Shown here: piece after piece, positions 39,206 to 53,546 of the stretch
Layout of the letters: the number at the start of each line of letters is the position of its first letter
How positions within the stretch are numbered: position 1 is the stretch's first letter
Source: Torreya grandis
Taxonomy: Eukaryota > Streptophyta > Pinopsida > Cupressales > Taxaceae
Assembly (NCBI GenBank): GCA_037957365.1
Contig: JARHVA010001921.1
Location: 1,605,501 to 1,669,500 of the forward strand
Reading direction: 5' to 3'
DNA length: 64,000 nt
Notes under the pieces: generated by a model
The model's input: only the letters and a program-made list of their open reading frames with translations
The model's database searches: none
What the model was told of the DNA's origin: nothing
Program-made: the position numbers and the translations under genes

Positions 39206-41905
39206 TGTAACATCCCCACTGGGATTTAATTAGAGATCCAATTTTTTTAAATAATAAACACATATATGAAAGTAGACTACATATCAAGAGTCTAACAGAG
39301 ATAGTAATAGTATTCACATGCAAACATGGCATCAACTCATATTAAAACATAAAATATAGATCTCTAATATCATGAGAGAAAGACAACACAATATAGAATG
39401 TAATGATAAAACTTTAAACTAATATAAATACACAAAAACCACAGTCAATGTGCATCAATCTATAATTACAACTCTTCATGATAATTTTATAATAACAAGT
39501 ACATTATAATGCAATGTAAAATTAAGACACTTGGCTACCTCAGAGCATAGTTCTTGAAATTCAAGTATCTGTGGCAATCTCAAGTGTCATCTTGATAAAT
39601 AGTACTAATGTAGGGATGAAAATCATCATTTGAGTGCTTTACCACACCAACCATAGACCAAAGGTCCCCTATACTATCCCCTCAGGAAATGACCCTCCTT
39701 TCATAGATAGGTAGATTATGATGATGCAGGAATATAGAGAGACTAACAAGTACCCCTATGGTGTATGATTTCTAACTAACTAAAATGTAGTGTATCATTG
39801 AAAACTTGATCTTTGCAAGATATCACAAATGCACGTAAACCATACTCATGAAATGATAATGTCTCACTAAACATAATTTGGCCTAAATTTTTACAAATAA
39901 TAAATAATAATAATCTAGATCAATCAATTTCATACACACCACTTGATTGTATTGCCTTCATCTAACATTGCAATGCTAATAAGCCAGTGAAGTCCATTTC
40001 ACTCCTTACTATGTATTAGCAATGTACATTGGTCAAATACAATTCAACCACAATATTCATCAACTTACATCCTACTAGCAAAGCATCACATGACATACTA
40101 CACATAGGAGTAATAGTAACATATGTTTAGTCTATCAAATATATGTATAAATATTTCATTATATTCTATTCCATACTATAAATAATGATTACAAATATAC
40201 CACCATTTAAACATATAGTTTAACTATAAAATTTAAATAATATAGTTGGTTTCTAGTTATTTAATCTATGGCAACTCATATTACCACATTTTAGTGTTTT
40301 AAGATTTAACTACCAGTTTTCTACAATCAAACATATGAAGTAGTCTCAAATACATGGAAACACATGTTGTATGAGTAATTATATATATCAATCAAGACAA
40401 CATAGTACTAACTAAGTTCTCAAACTGATATGTACTTATACACAATTTTTACCAACTGTAAAAACACACAGTATTCACAATAAAACCAACATGTATAGAA
40501 TATATAGACAAATGTAGATATGTGTTAGGTATAATAATTACTATATGTACTATCCGAGTAAAACATAATTTTTTACTATAATATCCTATGATATCCCATT
40601 TTATCATAGATTCTCAGCTACATAACAACACATAAACCAAAATTATGATTTTTAAGACTCAAGTGACTCATGTAGATAATAACAAGTAACAACAGACATT
40701 TATACCACCTGAGTATACTACATACCACCAACATGTACTATGATGCACCACTATACATTAAGTATAAAAAACATTATAATAACACACTTATAGTGTATAA
40801 TGCACACAAGTGTTCCCTATTGAATACACATGAATAAAAATCATTCATAATATTAATAGTGAGTTAGATAAACTTGTTATCCTATTGACTCATTTGCTTC
40901 TAGGAGACTATTCCAAGAGTTATAGTTCTTGATTCTTAGGTATTTCAATGACTTATGTAAATAGTCATAAATCAATACAATGTCACATCCCATGTGGTGA
41001 TTCTCATATATCAAGGAATCTAAAAGTACCATTAGATTTATCCCATAAAACAAAGTGGTAATTATATTTTACCTATTCAATTATAATATAGAGATCTGAG
41101 GTAAAAATAAAGTTTCACCAAACATTTGATCTTGCATTAAGTAGGAGACAATATGATCAATAATTTATTAATTTATATTTCATCTTTTTGATTATTACTC
41201 AGCATTTCAAATTAATGACTTGGTTATTCTAAAGGTGACTCAGAGTTATAATAAAAAACTCAGCCTTCTTTTAAGACATTGATCAATTGTAATGTTGCCA
41301 ATGTTAATATAATCAGTCCATCTCAATTATTTAAACTTAGCAATCTGGTTTATTAACTCAATGGTTAATAAAGTCTGGCATTTCCAATTGACCAATCATT
41401 TCAATTCAACTTAACACATATTTGACCTAAGTTAATTCAGACTTTCATATATTCACACCTCCAATCTATAATTGACACCTTATATTTATAAAAGGCATTT
41501 CAAATTTATATTTTTGTAATTTCAACTAAATGATCAATGTTTAAATATTTATACATGGAATGCCTAATTTTAATCTAAGATCATTCCAATACAGAGTGAA
41601 TAATGTTTAAATTCAATCATTAAATTGATTCCAAGTATTAATTATCTACTTCTATTATTGAGTCACATTAGAAATGGCACTACAAGTTAATCAAACTTTA
41701 TTTAAATTACACTTATCTGCCACAAATGGTATAACACTTTACATTCATAAAAGAGACACCACAACTATACTTTATAATTGATAGATGGTAATTATTTAAT
41801 ATGATCATAAAATAATTACTCTGTTATTAAACATAGAAATAATATTCAATGTGCTTTACATAAATATATAACTATATATATTATTTTTTGTTGATATTTT
41901 AAAGC

Positions 41906-41907
<2 letters not shown>

Positions 41908-41961
<54 letters not shown>
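41908..41961. repeat. (TA)n microsatellite in LTR-B
   Basis: A pure TA run, replacing the CA run of LTR-A at the same LTR position. Confidence 0.95.
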
Positions 41962-41964
<3 letters not shown>

Positions 41965-42840
41965 TCAGCTAGATGGGTAAAGAATAAAGGGTGACACTTT
42001 ACAAGGGGCCAATGACTTCAGCAAACATAGATATTACTGTATTAATAAATATAATCACTATGTTGTTGTAAGTAAAGTCAATAATCATTGAAGATCAATT
42101 AATATTTAATATGTATTTACATTAGATTATACCTAAATATAAATTATTGTGTATACATAAAACACTTAGTTTGGGAAGTAAATCACTAACTTCATATATA
42201 TATTTTTAACATGACTTGATCTACATAGATCGCTATTGTTTACAAATTGGGGTCATGACATATATTGAATTTAATAGTTCAATTACTGAGTGAATAAGAG
42301 CAAATCGCCATCGCTTCCTCATATAGCCAATATATATGTAAAAGTTCTTATTATTCAAATAGTATGCTTACGACAAATTTCATTTATTTCCACCTTGGAT
42401 TAATTTAGCTGAATATAATTAGAACCAAAGGAACAAGTGTTATTAATCAGGGAACACATATAGCCACTTGAGTAATAGTTAAATGAACCCAGATTAAATT
42501 CTCATTATTCAAGTTACCTAATTCATAGTCACATAACACAGTTAAATACCACCAATATATAAAATTATTGAAACCTCTAAGTTTTGATTCTATCAAATCC
42601 ACCATGATTCAATAAAGACAACATAGATTTGAAAAGAAGGATTTAGGCTATAAATATAAATTAAAGTGATCCATATGCTATTATCCTTCACTAATCGTGA
42701 TAAAAGTGATCTCCTAAAGGATCATTTTATAATTGAAAAGATCTAACTAAAAAATCTATATTTCAATTATAAATTACTTTAATAATAATGATTTAGACTA
42801 TTCAATTATAGATTACTCTAAATTTTCCCATTTAATAGGA

Positions 42841-42851
42841 CACACACACAC
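42841..42851. repeat. Short (CA)n in LTR-B
   Basis: Five CA units plus C before GATAACTCCC. It corresponds to the long CA run of LTR-C and the AT run of LTR-A. Confidence 0.85.
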
Positions 42852-44089
42852 GATAACTCCCTATTATCACCATATGCATAATTTACTATTATAAATACTC
42901 TATTCACTTTTCCATATATCGTTTAATTCTAGTTTTCTATTTCATTAATTTCACAAAAAGTAAAATATATCAATCCATACCTAATAAGATGATTCGCTTT
43001 TCCCTCCCTTCCCTCATTCTTCACCAAACTTTTTCTTCTTCACCTCTTTTCCTTCCCCACACCCAAAAACTTTCCCCATCTCTTAGAAAATTCTTTCTTT
43101 TATAAAATGTCTTGGCCTTTTTCCCAACCGTGAATTATTTTTGTTTTAATATTTTAAACTCTCTTTTTTTTATCTTTCCTCAATAATTTCCTTTTCTAAG
43201 GAAATTTCCATTTTTTTAAAATACATTTTTCTCTTTTAAAAAGGTTTCCTAAATTTAGACTTGTTTTTTCTTTATTTAAAAATTGTTTTATATTTATTAA
43301 TAGATGACTTTATTTTTTTTGCTTTAATATATTTTTATGTTTTATTTTAATATTTTCAAACTAATTCTTTTTTGGGATTTTTCTCTCAAAATGATAATTT
43401 CAAGTTTTATTTATTAATTATAAAAATATGTAATTTCTTTATTTGATTATCATCTTCCTAATGTCATATATTTTTAATAACATTTTCACAAATTAATAAC
43501 CCAAATTAAAATCTAATTACATTAATAATGTTTCTACTAACAATACTAATTAATCGTACTAATCACACAACTCGATTTCCATTAAGGCCTTTAAACTATG
43601 TTGGCAAACTCAAAGGAATCAACTTTAAAATGTAAGTAAAAATAAACATACCATGAGCAATTAAATGCATTTCTACCATGACTAATTAATATATGCATGT
43701 GTGCAGGGTTTCCCCAGCTCTCTGTAGACCTTTAACGTCTCTATATACATCACCCTCTCTGATGATGTTCTCCCTTCAGTGCATTCGAGAGATGAATTCT
43801 CCTATGTCTACTTTACAACACACAGGTAGTTAGGCCATATCACATGATAATCATAATCAACAATATGTAATAATAATAATTCATTAATATGCTTTAAAAT
43901 ATAAATACATACATAAACTAGCTCATACCAAGCAATCATGAATTACTATCTAATTAAATAACATTCTATTATCATTAAATAGTATAATTTCAAGCTTAAT
44001 TAGAAAATATAGTCAATGGCATGTGTATCTACCATAATCATCTATAAATAGTCTAATAGTTAAATTAACAAGAAAATTAGGATGTAACA

Positions 44090-46569
44090 TCCTTCCCTCC
44101 TAAATCTAGTCATCGTCTCTGATTATTCTTATTCAAAGATAAGCTCTCAATCAAAAGAATTTCTTAGTAAAGAAACAACATGATATACAATGTCAAAATT
44201 AAGAAAATATTTAGAAAATTACCTATATAAATCACTGTGATTCCTTCAATTTGATCAATTCCCAAAGTATTAGTCTCACAAGACCCTACTCAATGACATC
44301 TCCATATTAATCAAATATGATTACGAGTATTATTTATCCTGACTAATTCTATCATGACCACCCAAAGTCAAGAATTATCAAGACAGACCTATATACCATA
44401 AGACTAATTGCTTCTGTTACCTTGAAGGGTCCCACAAGTTTTAGTTAAATTTTTACAAATTTTTTAAGAGCACATAAGATCATAATGCAAGCCAAAGTAA
44501 ATGATTAGGGAGAGTTCCACAAAATCTTTCAGCCCTCAACACATCTCTCTATCTTAGAGAGTTTTTTTCACATTTTGAAGAAAAGTAATTAGGGGATCTA
44601 GAAAAAAATAATGTGTATATGTTTATACTATCACTAATCTATGTAGCTTTGGATAAATATAACATGTTAGTATTTTCACTACTCCATGGAACTCTTAACA
44701 AATATGATGATGAATAGGACCGATAAATATAAAGTATATAAAAATCATGGAATAATCATTCATATGGAATCTCTGTCCATAATAGGCATGCATATGGCCA
44801 TATGACTGAATTTGACTAATTTCACTTATCAAATCCTGGATTTGACAAGTTTGTTTGCTGATCCAGCTCAATACCAATAATTTGAGTTAATATGAGGCTA
44901 AGCATGATACTGTTATATCACTTATAACTCATGTTCCCAATCTACCACTCTTCCCTTAGGTCTTCATGACCTAATGATTTCTAAAATGTGCACCATGTTT
45001 TAAGGAATCACAATTTTTATGTTATCAAATCATTGAAATCAAAGCTATATGCTAAATTATTCTAGATGTATCCTCATACATATAAAATAAATCATATAAT
45101 CAATCTATAATTGCATTAAGCTACTTCTAGTTAAACATACTAGCATAATATTTAGTAGCTTAACCTATTCTATTTTGTTCATGACTAAGTGGAAATAATG
45201 TTATAATTAACATAACATACATAGGTCAAGAATCACACCATTATTTCAACCTTATAGGAGAATTAAAAAAACAATATCTGCTTAGTTAAAAGTTTATTCT
45301 AACCTCTAGATTGACAAAAGAATTTGCACTTCCTATACCCTACTCACTTCTAACATTAGGTATAAAATAAATTTTACAAAACATGTATTAGGAAAAAAGA
45401 GAGTAGATGTCAATCTAATCATGAGTGTATAACATTATACTAATTATAAACAACTTACAATTCTTAGTATAAAATTGACATATAATTTAAGTTTTTCCAC
45501 CTCACATGGTCTTAAAATCTCAATTTATATCAAGTAGTGACTCTAAAGAGTCACAAGTGAAAAGTAGAAATCCATCATTTCAAAAATAACTCCTACTTAC
45601 CTTCCCAAGGTAAAAGGAAAACACTACAACTTAATGTTGCCCAAACAGTACCTACTCACCAAATTTGTAAGTATGGTATCTCAATCTATCTCTATATCTA
45701 GAAGAGAAATAATAATCACAAAGACATAACCATTCATCCAATCATACCACTTTTTTGTCACAAGAATAAGACATATTCTACCATAAAGGACTATAGTCAA
45801 ACAACATTTGCAAATAATTCCCATAAAAGGGAACACTAAATCAACATCAAGAAAATGTGAATCCTCTCAACAACTCATAATAACATCAAAAGAGAATAAG
45901 ATAATAACGATTAATCTCTAACTAAGAGGGATAACACTTATTCTAGGACCACATATCTTAAGAGTACAATTTCCATAAACAAACTCCTAACACAAAGGAA
46001 TTATTAAGCAACACAGCAGCACTATACTAATAGGATTTCCACCACCCTAGGTGGTACAAAAAGGAAAATGGTCTTATGAAAATTTCCACTCCTAGGATTT
46101 ATGAATATGGACACAAAATTAAAGTACATAAATTTCTAATGAGAAGCATCCCCATCTTATTTAATATTCATAAAACTCAATGACAAATATGAATTGATAA
46201 TCAAGAAATTCATAGTCATACTTGAGGTGTGTGATTTAAAGGATCAATTATGGTTGAAAACTTTTGTTTATAACTTATGAAATTTGATATATACCCATCT
46301 ACCCAAGCCTCAAATATAACCATCAACAATGATAAACCAATACCCTAAACAACTCAAGGGGGTGTGAGTGCTCTTAAGGATACACACTCAATGTTCCACA
46401 CACACTTTACAAAAGTTACAAAACTCCAATCATGGTGTAACATGGTTTTGAAATGAAACACCACAAGTTCAAATTCTTATGAATTATTTCATGTCACTAG
46501 GTTCAAAAGACATGCAACATTAATGGACTCGTTAGGTCTTAGAGTTTGAGCCACAAATTTGGTACCACA
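44090..46569 (-). other. Interior B of the nested element, no intact gene
   Basis: Colinear with interior A. The polypurine tract is at 44,090-44,100 (minus GGAGGGAAGGA) and the primer-site end at 46,557-46,569. The minus frame 44,695-44,877 is not matched to a family. An integrase-like K-L-V-G-P-F motif recurs near 44,430. Confidence 0.6.
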
Positions 46570-49500
46570 TGTAAAATCCCCATTGGGATCTAATTAGAGA
46601 CACAAATATTTTAATAATAAACACATATGTAAAAGTAGGCTACATCTTAAGAGTCTAGCAGAGATAGTAATAGTATTCATGTGCAAACATGACATTAAAT
46701 CATCTTACAACATAAAATACGGATCTCTAATAACATGAGAGAAAGACAACACAATATAGAAAGTAGTTATAACACTTTAATCTTAACTCATTGAAATTCA
46801 AAAAAACCACTATCAATGTACATCAATGTATAATTATAACTCTTCATGACAATTTTATAATAATAAGTACATTATAATACAATGTACAAATAAGATACTT
46901 GGCTACCCTAGAGCACAGTTCCTAAATTTCAAGTATCTATGATAATCTCAAGTGTCATCTTGATAAATATTACTACTATGGGGATGGAGAGAATCATTCA
47001 AGTGATTTATCAACCAACCACAAACCAAATATCCCTTGCACCATCCCAATAGGAAATGTCCCTCCCTTCATGGATGGGTAGATAGTGATGACATAGGAAT
47101 CCAAAGAGACTAGTAAGTGCCTGTGTGTTGTATGATTTCTAACTAACTAAACTTGATCTATTGTAAATCATACTCATGAAATGATAATGCCTCACTAAAC
47201 ATACTTTGGGATAAATTTTCACATATAATAAATAAAAATGATCTAGATCAATCAATTTAATACACACCACTTGGTCAGATTGTCTTCATCTAACATTACA
47301 ATGTCAGTAAGCTAGTGAAGTCTATTTTAGTCCTTACTCCACGTTAAAAATACATATTGGTCAAATAAAATTAAACCATAATATTCATCAACTTACATCC
47401 TACTAGCAAAGCATCACACGACATACTACACATAAGAGTAATAACAACATATGTTTAGTCTATCAAATACATGCATTAATCTTTCATTATATTCTGTCCC
47501 ATACTAGAAATAATGATTACAAATATATCACTCAGGTAAACATACAATTTAACTATAAAATTCAAATAATATAGTTAGTGTCTAGTTATATACACCCTAT
47601 GGCAACTCATATTACCATAGTCTAATATTTTAATATTTAACTACCAATTTTCCATAATCAAACATATGAAGTAGTCTGAAATACATGGAAACACATGCAT
47701 TATACAAGTCACTATATATATCAATCAAGTCTTTGTTCCCATGAAACATAATAACATACCAACATAGTACTATCTAAGCTCTTAAATTGATATGTACTCA
47801 TACACAAGTTTTATCAATTGTAATAATACACACTATTGACAATAAAAACATGTATTCAATATATAGAAAAATGTAGATATGAATTAGGTATAATAATTAT
47901 AATATGTACTACTCGAGTATAACATAATTTTATACTATAATATCCTATGATATCCCATACTATCATAGGTTTCCAACTACATAACAACACACAAACCAAA
48001 CTTATGATTTTCAAGACTCAACTAACTCATGTAGATAATGACAAGCAATAATAAAATTTTATACCACTTGGGTATACTACATACCATCAACATGCACCAT
48101 GATGCACCACTATACATTAAATAGATCAAAAAAAGTATGTAATACACACAAGTATTCCCTATTAAATACACATGAATAACAATCACTCATAATATTAATA
48201 GTGAGTTAGATAAACCCGTTATCCTATTGGCTCATTTGCTTTTAGGAGACTATTCCAAGAGTTATAGTTCTTGATTCTAAGGTATTTTAATGACTTATTT
48301 CAATTGTCTAAAGAGCTATAGGTAAAATCTGCACTTACAAGCACTTGCACATGCTAATGTGCACCTCATGTAGGTATTCTAATTCAATGCCACTTCTAAA
48401 CCTTGGTTTAGTGTTTTAATCATAATTACTAAGCCTAGTAAACAAATTATGAAGTAATTATAAATACATAGAACACACTCCCTTCATTCCTTAGCCTAGA
48501 ACTTTGTTTTTCTTGAAAACACAAAATAATCTAGTTTATATTGGGGGTTTACAAGAAATCATATGCTAACTATTTAATTCAATTCTTTTACTTTTTTATT
48601 AACATTTTTCTTAAGAATGTTAACTAAGAGATCTACCCCCCCATGGTTTAATTATGTAAAAATTCATAACTCGATACAATGTCATATCTCATGTGACAGT
48701 TTTCATATATCAAGGAATATAAAAGTCCCATTAATTTTATCCCATAAAACAAAGAGGTAATTATATTTTACCTATTCAATTGTAATATAGAGATCTGAGG
48801 TAAAAATAAAGTTTCATCGAACATTCGATATTACATTAAGGAAGAGACATTACGTTCAATAATTTATTAATTTATATTTTATCTTTTTAATTATTACCCA
48901 GCATTTCCAATTAATGACTTGGCTCTTATAAAGGTGACTCAAAGTTACAATTAAAAACTCAGCCTTATTTTAAAACACTGATCAATTGTAATGTTGTTAA
49001 TGTTGATATACTCAGTCTATCTCAATTATTTAAACTTAGAAATCTAGTTTATTAACTCAACAATTAATAAAGTTTGACATTTATAATTGACTAATCATTT
49101 CAATTAAACTTAACACATATTTAACTTAGGTTAATTTAGCCTTTTATATATTCACACCTTCTCCAATTTATAATTGACATCTTAGATTTATAAATGGCAT
49201 TTCAAATTTATATTTTAATGATTTTAGCTAAACAATCAAAGTTAAATCTTTATAAATGGAATGCCTAATTTCAATCTGAGATCATTCCAATATGTAGTGA
49301 ATAATATTGAAAGTCAATCATTAAATTGATGCCAAGTATTAATTATCCACTTTTATTACTGAGTCACCATAGAAATGTCACTACAGGTTAATTAGAATTT
49401 ATTTAAATTACACTTATCTACCATAAATGGTGTAACATTGTACATGCATGAAAGAGATTCCATAACTCTGCTTTATAATTGGTACATGGTAATTATTTGA

Positions 49501-49624
49501 TATCATCATAACATGATTACTCTAATATTAAACACAAAAATAATATTCAATGTGATTTACATAAATACATAACTATATATATTATTTTCTATTGATATTC
49601 TAAAGTATTCATATGAATGGTGTG

Positions 49625-49717
49625 TATATATATATATATATATATATACATATACATTTGAAAAACTCAACTAGATGGGTAAAGAATATAGGGTAATGCT
49701 TTATAGGGGCTAACAAC

Positions 49718-49758
<41 letters not shown>

Positions 49759-49821
49759 TTTAAAAACTCAACTAGATGGGTATAGAATATAAGGTAATGG
49801 TTTATAGGGGCTAACAACTTC
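49625..49821. repeat. (TA)n tracts with a duplicated 67-bp flank in LTR-C
   Basis: TA runs at 49,625-49,648 and 49,721-49,754 are each followed by ACATTT..AAAAACTCAA and text ending TAACAACTTC (49,654-49,720 and 49,755-49,821). The unit is about 101 bp. LTR-A and LTR-B have a single copy. Confidence 0.85.
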
Positions 49822-50637
49822 AACAAGCATATTTATTACTATATTAATAAATCTTCTCACTATGGTGCTATAAGTAAAGGCAATTTTCATTGAAGACCAG
49901 TTAATATTTAATATGTATTTACATCAGATTATACCTAAATGTAAATTATTGTGTATACATAAAACACTTTGGGATGTAAATAACTAACTTCATATATATT
50001 TTTAAACATAAGCTGATCTACATAGATTGTTGTTGTTTACAAATTGGGGTCACGATATATATTGGATTTAATAGTTCAATTACTTAGTGAATAAGAGTAG
50101 ATCACCACCCCTTCCTCATATAGCCAATATATATGTAAAAATTATTATTATTCAAATAATATGCTTATAATAGATTTCATTTATTTCCACCTTGGATTAC
50201 TTTAGCTAGATAGAACTAAAACCAAAAGAACAAGTGTTATTAATTAAGCCAAACCTATGGTCACTTCAATAATAGTTAAAGAAACACAAACTAAATTCTT
50301 ATTATTCAAGTCACCTAATTCGTGATCACCTAACATAGTTAAATACCACCAATATATAAATTGATTGAAACCTCTAGGTTTTGATTCTATCAAATCCATC
50401 ATGATTCAATAAAAATAGCATAGATTTTAAAACAAGGTTTTAGAGTAGAAATATAAATTAAAGCAACCCATATGCTAGTATCCTTCACTAATATAGATAA
50501 AATCAATCTCCTAATGTATTAGTTTATAATTGAAATGATCCAGGTGAACAATCTATATTTTCATTATAAAATACTTTAATAATAATAATGATTTAGACTA
50601 TTTAATTATAGATTGATCTAAATTTTCCCTTCTAATA

Positions 50638-50639
<2 letters not shown>

Positions 50640-50715
<76 letters not shown>

Positions 50716-50720
50716 GCGTG
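50640..50720. repeat. (CA)n microsatellite ending in CGCACGCGTG
   Basis: About 36 CA units followed by a CpG-containing tail. This is the longest CA tract in the window. Confidence 0.95.
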
Positions 50721-52975
50721 ATAACTCCCTATTATCACCATATGCATAGTTTACTATTATAAATACTCTATTCAATTTTCTATATATCATTTAGTTCTAG
50801 TTTTCTATTTCATTAATTTAACAAAAAGTAAACTATAACATGCCATACTTGGTAAGATGCTTCACTTCTCCCTTGCCTCCTTCACCTGTTTTCCTTCCCC
50901 ACGCCCAAAAACTTCCCCCATCTCTTAGAGAATTTTTTCTTTTATAAATTGGCGTGGACTTTTGTCCAACCTTGAATTCTTTTTATTTTAATATTTTAAA
51001 CTCTCTTTTTTTTATCTTTCTTCAATAATTTCCTTTTCCAATGAAATTTCCATTTCTTTAAAATATATTTTTCTCTTTTAAAAAGGTTTCCTAAATTTAA
51101 GATTTTTTTCTTTATTTAAAGATTCTTTTATTTTTAATAATAGATGACTTCATTTTTTTCTTAAATATATTTTTATGTTCTATTTTAATATTTTCAAACT
51201 ATTTATTTTTTTGGATTTTTCTCTCAAATGATTATTTCAAGTTTTATTTATTAATTATAAAAAATTGTAATTTATTTATTTGATTATCATCTTCCTAATG
51301 TCATATATTTTTAATGACATTTTCATAAAATTAATAACTGAGATTAAAATCCAATTATGTTAATAATGTTTCTACTAACATTACTAATTAAGCATTTAGC
51401 TTGAGTTCCATTAAAGACTTTAAACTATGCTAAAAAGTCAAATAAATCAACTTTAAAATGCAAGTAAAAATAAACACACCATGAGAGATTAAATTTGTTT
51501 CTACCATGACTAATTATTGTGTGTATGTGCAAGGTTTCACCAACTCTCTGTAGACCATCAACGTCTCTATCTACACCACCCTCTCCGATGATGCTCTCCC
51601 TCTGGCATGTTTGAGGGATGAATTATCTTTCATCCACATCATAACACATATGTCATTAGGCAATATCACATGTTAATCATAATCAATAATATGTAACTAT
51701 AAAATTTATTAATATGCTTAAGAACATAAATGCATACATAAACTAGCTCATACTAAGTAATCATAAATTATAATCTAAGCAACATTCTATTATCCATAAA
51801 TAACATAATCTCAAGATTAATCATAAAATATAGTGAATATAATGTTTATCTATCATAATCATCAATAAATAGTCTAATAGTGTGCTTATCAAGGAAATTG
51901 AGATGTAATAGGCTAGCTGGTAGTTGTAAGTAGGCTACTTGTAGAAAAGAGTTTTGAGCATATATACCTTGAGTTGAAGCATATTATGAAGTTTGTGATG
52001 ACCTTGAGGTCATGAGGTTTATAAATATGTGATTTGTTTCCATGATTGTTCAATAAAGTTATGTTTATGCTTTAGTTATTTAAGATAGACTTTTTGGGTA
52101 TGCACAAGCCTTATATAAATAATACTTTGCTTCAAGTAGTGGTTTGAGATAAAAAGTGTTATGAATCCTAGATAGCATTAGCATGGGTTTATTTGAGTAT
52201 ATATTATATGTTCTTATTATGTGAAGTGTTTGAATATGCTCCAAGAAGATCAAAGGGTAATGTGTACTAAGTAGGCCTAATGGAATTAGGTCTCCAAGAG
52301 ACCTAAAGGAAAGATAAGGCCTGATTAAAATAGATCAAACCTAAAGGGACTAAATGCATGTTTAATCCATGTATATGAGATGTATTAAGATCTATTTCAT
52401 GGCTGACCTAGGAAGATAAGAATGTTTGGATGACTAAGAAGGATAAGATCAAGTGACTTGTATAAATACTAGGTAATTTTAGGCCTATTTTGGGTGTGTT
52501 AGAGAAGTGAGTGTGAAATTAAATAAAAGAGAACAAAGAGGAGTACAACGAGGTCATGTGGATCATTATAGGGGTGTCATGAATATATAATATAAGTTCT
52601 TAATATGAGGATCAAGGTCATATGACTTAATCAATTCAAGAAGAGGGCTAGTTGAGCAAAGAATGCTAGAGATTAGTTTGAGAGGAATATAAGTGTGTGA
52701 AGAGATAAAGAAGAGGACCACCATATGTTCAATATTTCAATAAATACAAAAAGGATCAAATAATAATTATATGAGGTTATCATAGATGATTAGAGGTGTA
52801 TTATAAATTTGAATATGTTGATAAGGTCATGATGAGGTAGTTGATGTGTAGAGAGAGTAGATAGAACATTGAGTATTACATTGGTGTCATAGAGACCAGA
52901 AGAAAGAGAGAGAGAAAAAGAAGACCATAATCAAGTGTTGATAAGCATCAAGGAAAATGTGGATAAATAATTTGT

Positions 52976-53317
52976 GGTTGAGTGGGTGCTGAGTCATCAT
53001 AGTGTTGATTGAGTGGGTGCTTGATCAACAAGGGGGTTGGTGCCTCTTATCAAGTTAGTGCTTATTAAATCGAAGTGGGTGCTTGCTAAATTATGGGTGG
53101 GTGTTCCTTACTAGGTTGGTCCTTAGATAAATACTAATTAATTTATGGTTAAGTGGGTGATGAGTCATCATAGTGTTTATTGAGTGGGTAATTGATCAAT
53201 AAGGGGGTTGGTGCCTCCTAGCAATTTGGTGCTTGCTAAATCCAAGTAGGTGCTTGGTGAATTAGGGGTTGGTACTCCTTGCTAAGTTGGTCCTCAGATA
53301 AAGATTGATTTATTGAT
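52976..53317 (+). repeat. Two tandem 171-bp units in LTR2
   Basis: Each unit begins GGTTGAGTGGGTG/GGTTAAGTGGGTG and contains GAGTCATCATAGTGTT, AAGGGGGTTGGTGCCTC and a GGTTGGTCCT-like segment before its end. LTR1 has the same pair at 26,015-26,335. Confidence 0.85.
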
Positions 53318-53533
53318 TTATAAGACTATTTTTCCAAGATTTAATTTAGTGTGTTTTATCCCCCATGAGGGTTTCCCACTTATATGATGTGTTATGGTTA
53401 TTTATGAATTGCTTTCATTTATTAATTATTTCTTCATTCTTATGTACATTGGGTTGATATTGCTTGATGAATGGTAATAAATGAATGATGAATTGAAATT
53501 AAAAGATTATTAAGGAAACTGATTTACCCCACA

Positions 53534-53546
53534 CCCCCCCCCCCCC
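53534..53546. repeat. Poly-C run of 13
   Basis: Thirteen consecutive C near the LTR2 end, where LTR1 has CACTACTCTCTC. It may be real or a sequencing/assembly artefact. Confidence 0.9.

Larger units (their letters stand above)
39206..44089 (-). repeat. LTR-B (4,884 bp), middle LTR with a 352-bp deletion
   Basis: It starts TGTAACATCCCC and ends GATGTAACA. It is shorter than LTR-A and LTR-C mainly because bases equivalent to LTR-A 33,251-33,602 are missing at 40,953-40,956, and because it lacks the long AT tract of LTR-A. Confidence 0.85.
31219..51910 (-). mobile_element. Nested giant-LTR, non-autonomous retroelement, three LTRs and two interiors
   Basis: This 20,692-bp block lies inside LTR2 between two GGCTA duplications. 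On the + strand it reads LTR-A (31,219-36,763), interior A (36,764-39,205), LTR-B (39,206-44,089), interior B (44,090-46,569), LTR-C (46,570-51,910). LTR edges are TGTAACATCCCC and GATGTAACA. Primer-site-like TGTGGTATCA is on the minus strand at 39,196-39,205, and purine tracts (GGAGGGAAGGA type) sit at the other interior ends, so the element points left. Interiors are ~2.4 kb with at most a trace of integrase. The single duplication pair around the whole block shows it derives from one insertion. Confidence 0.85.
46570..51910 (-). repeat. LTR-C (5,341 bp)
   Basis: It starts TGTAAAATCCCC and ends GATGTAATA, both edges slightly mutated. It retains the segment deleted from LTR-B (around 48,290-48,655). 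It contains a local ~100-bp duplication around AT tracts (49,654-49,821) and a long CA run. Confidence 0.85.
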
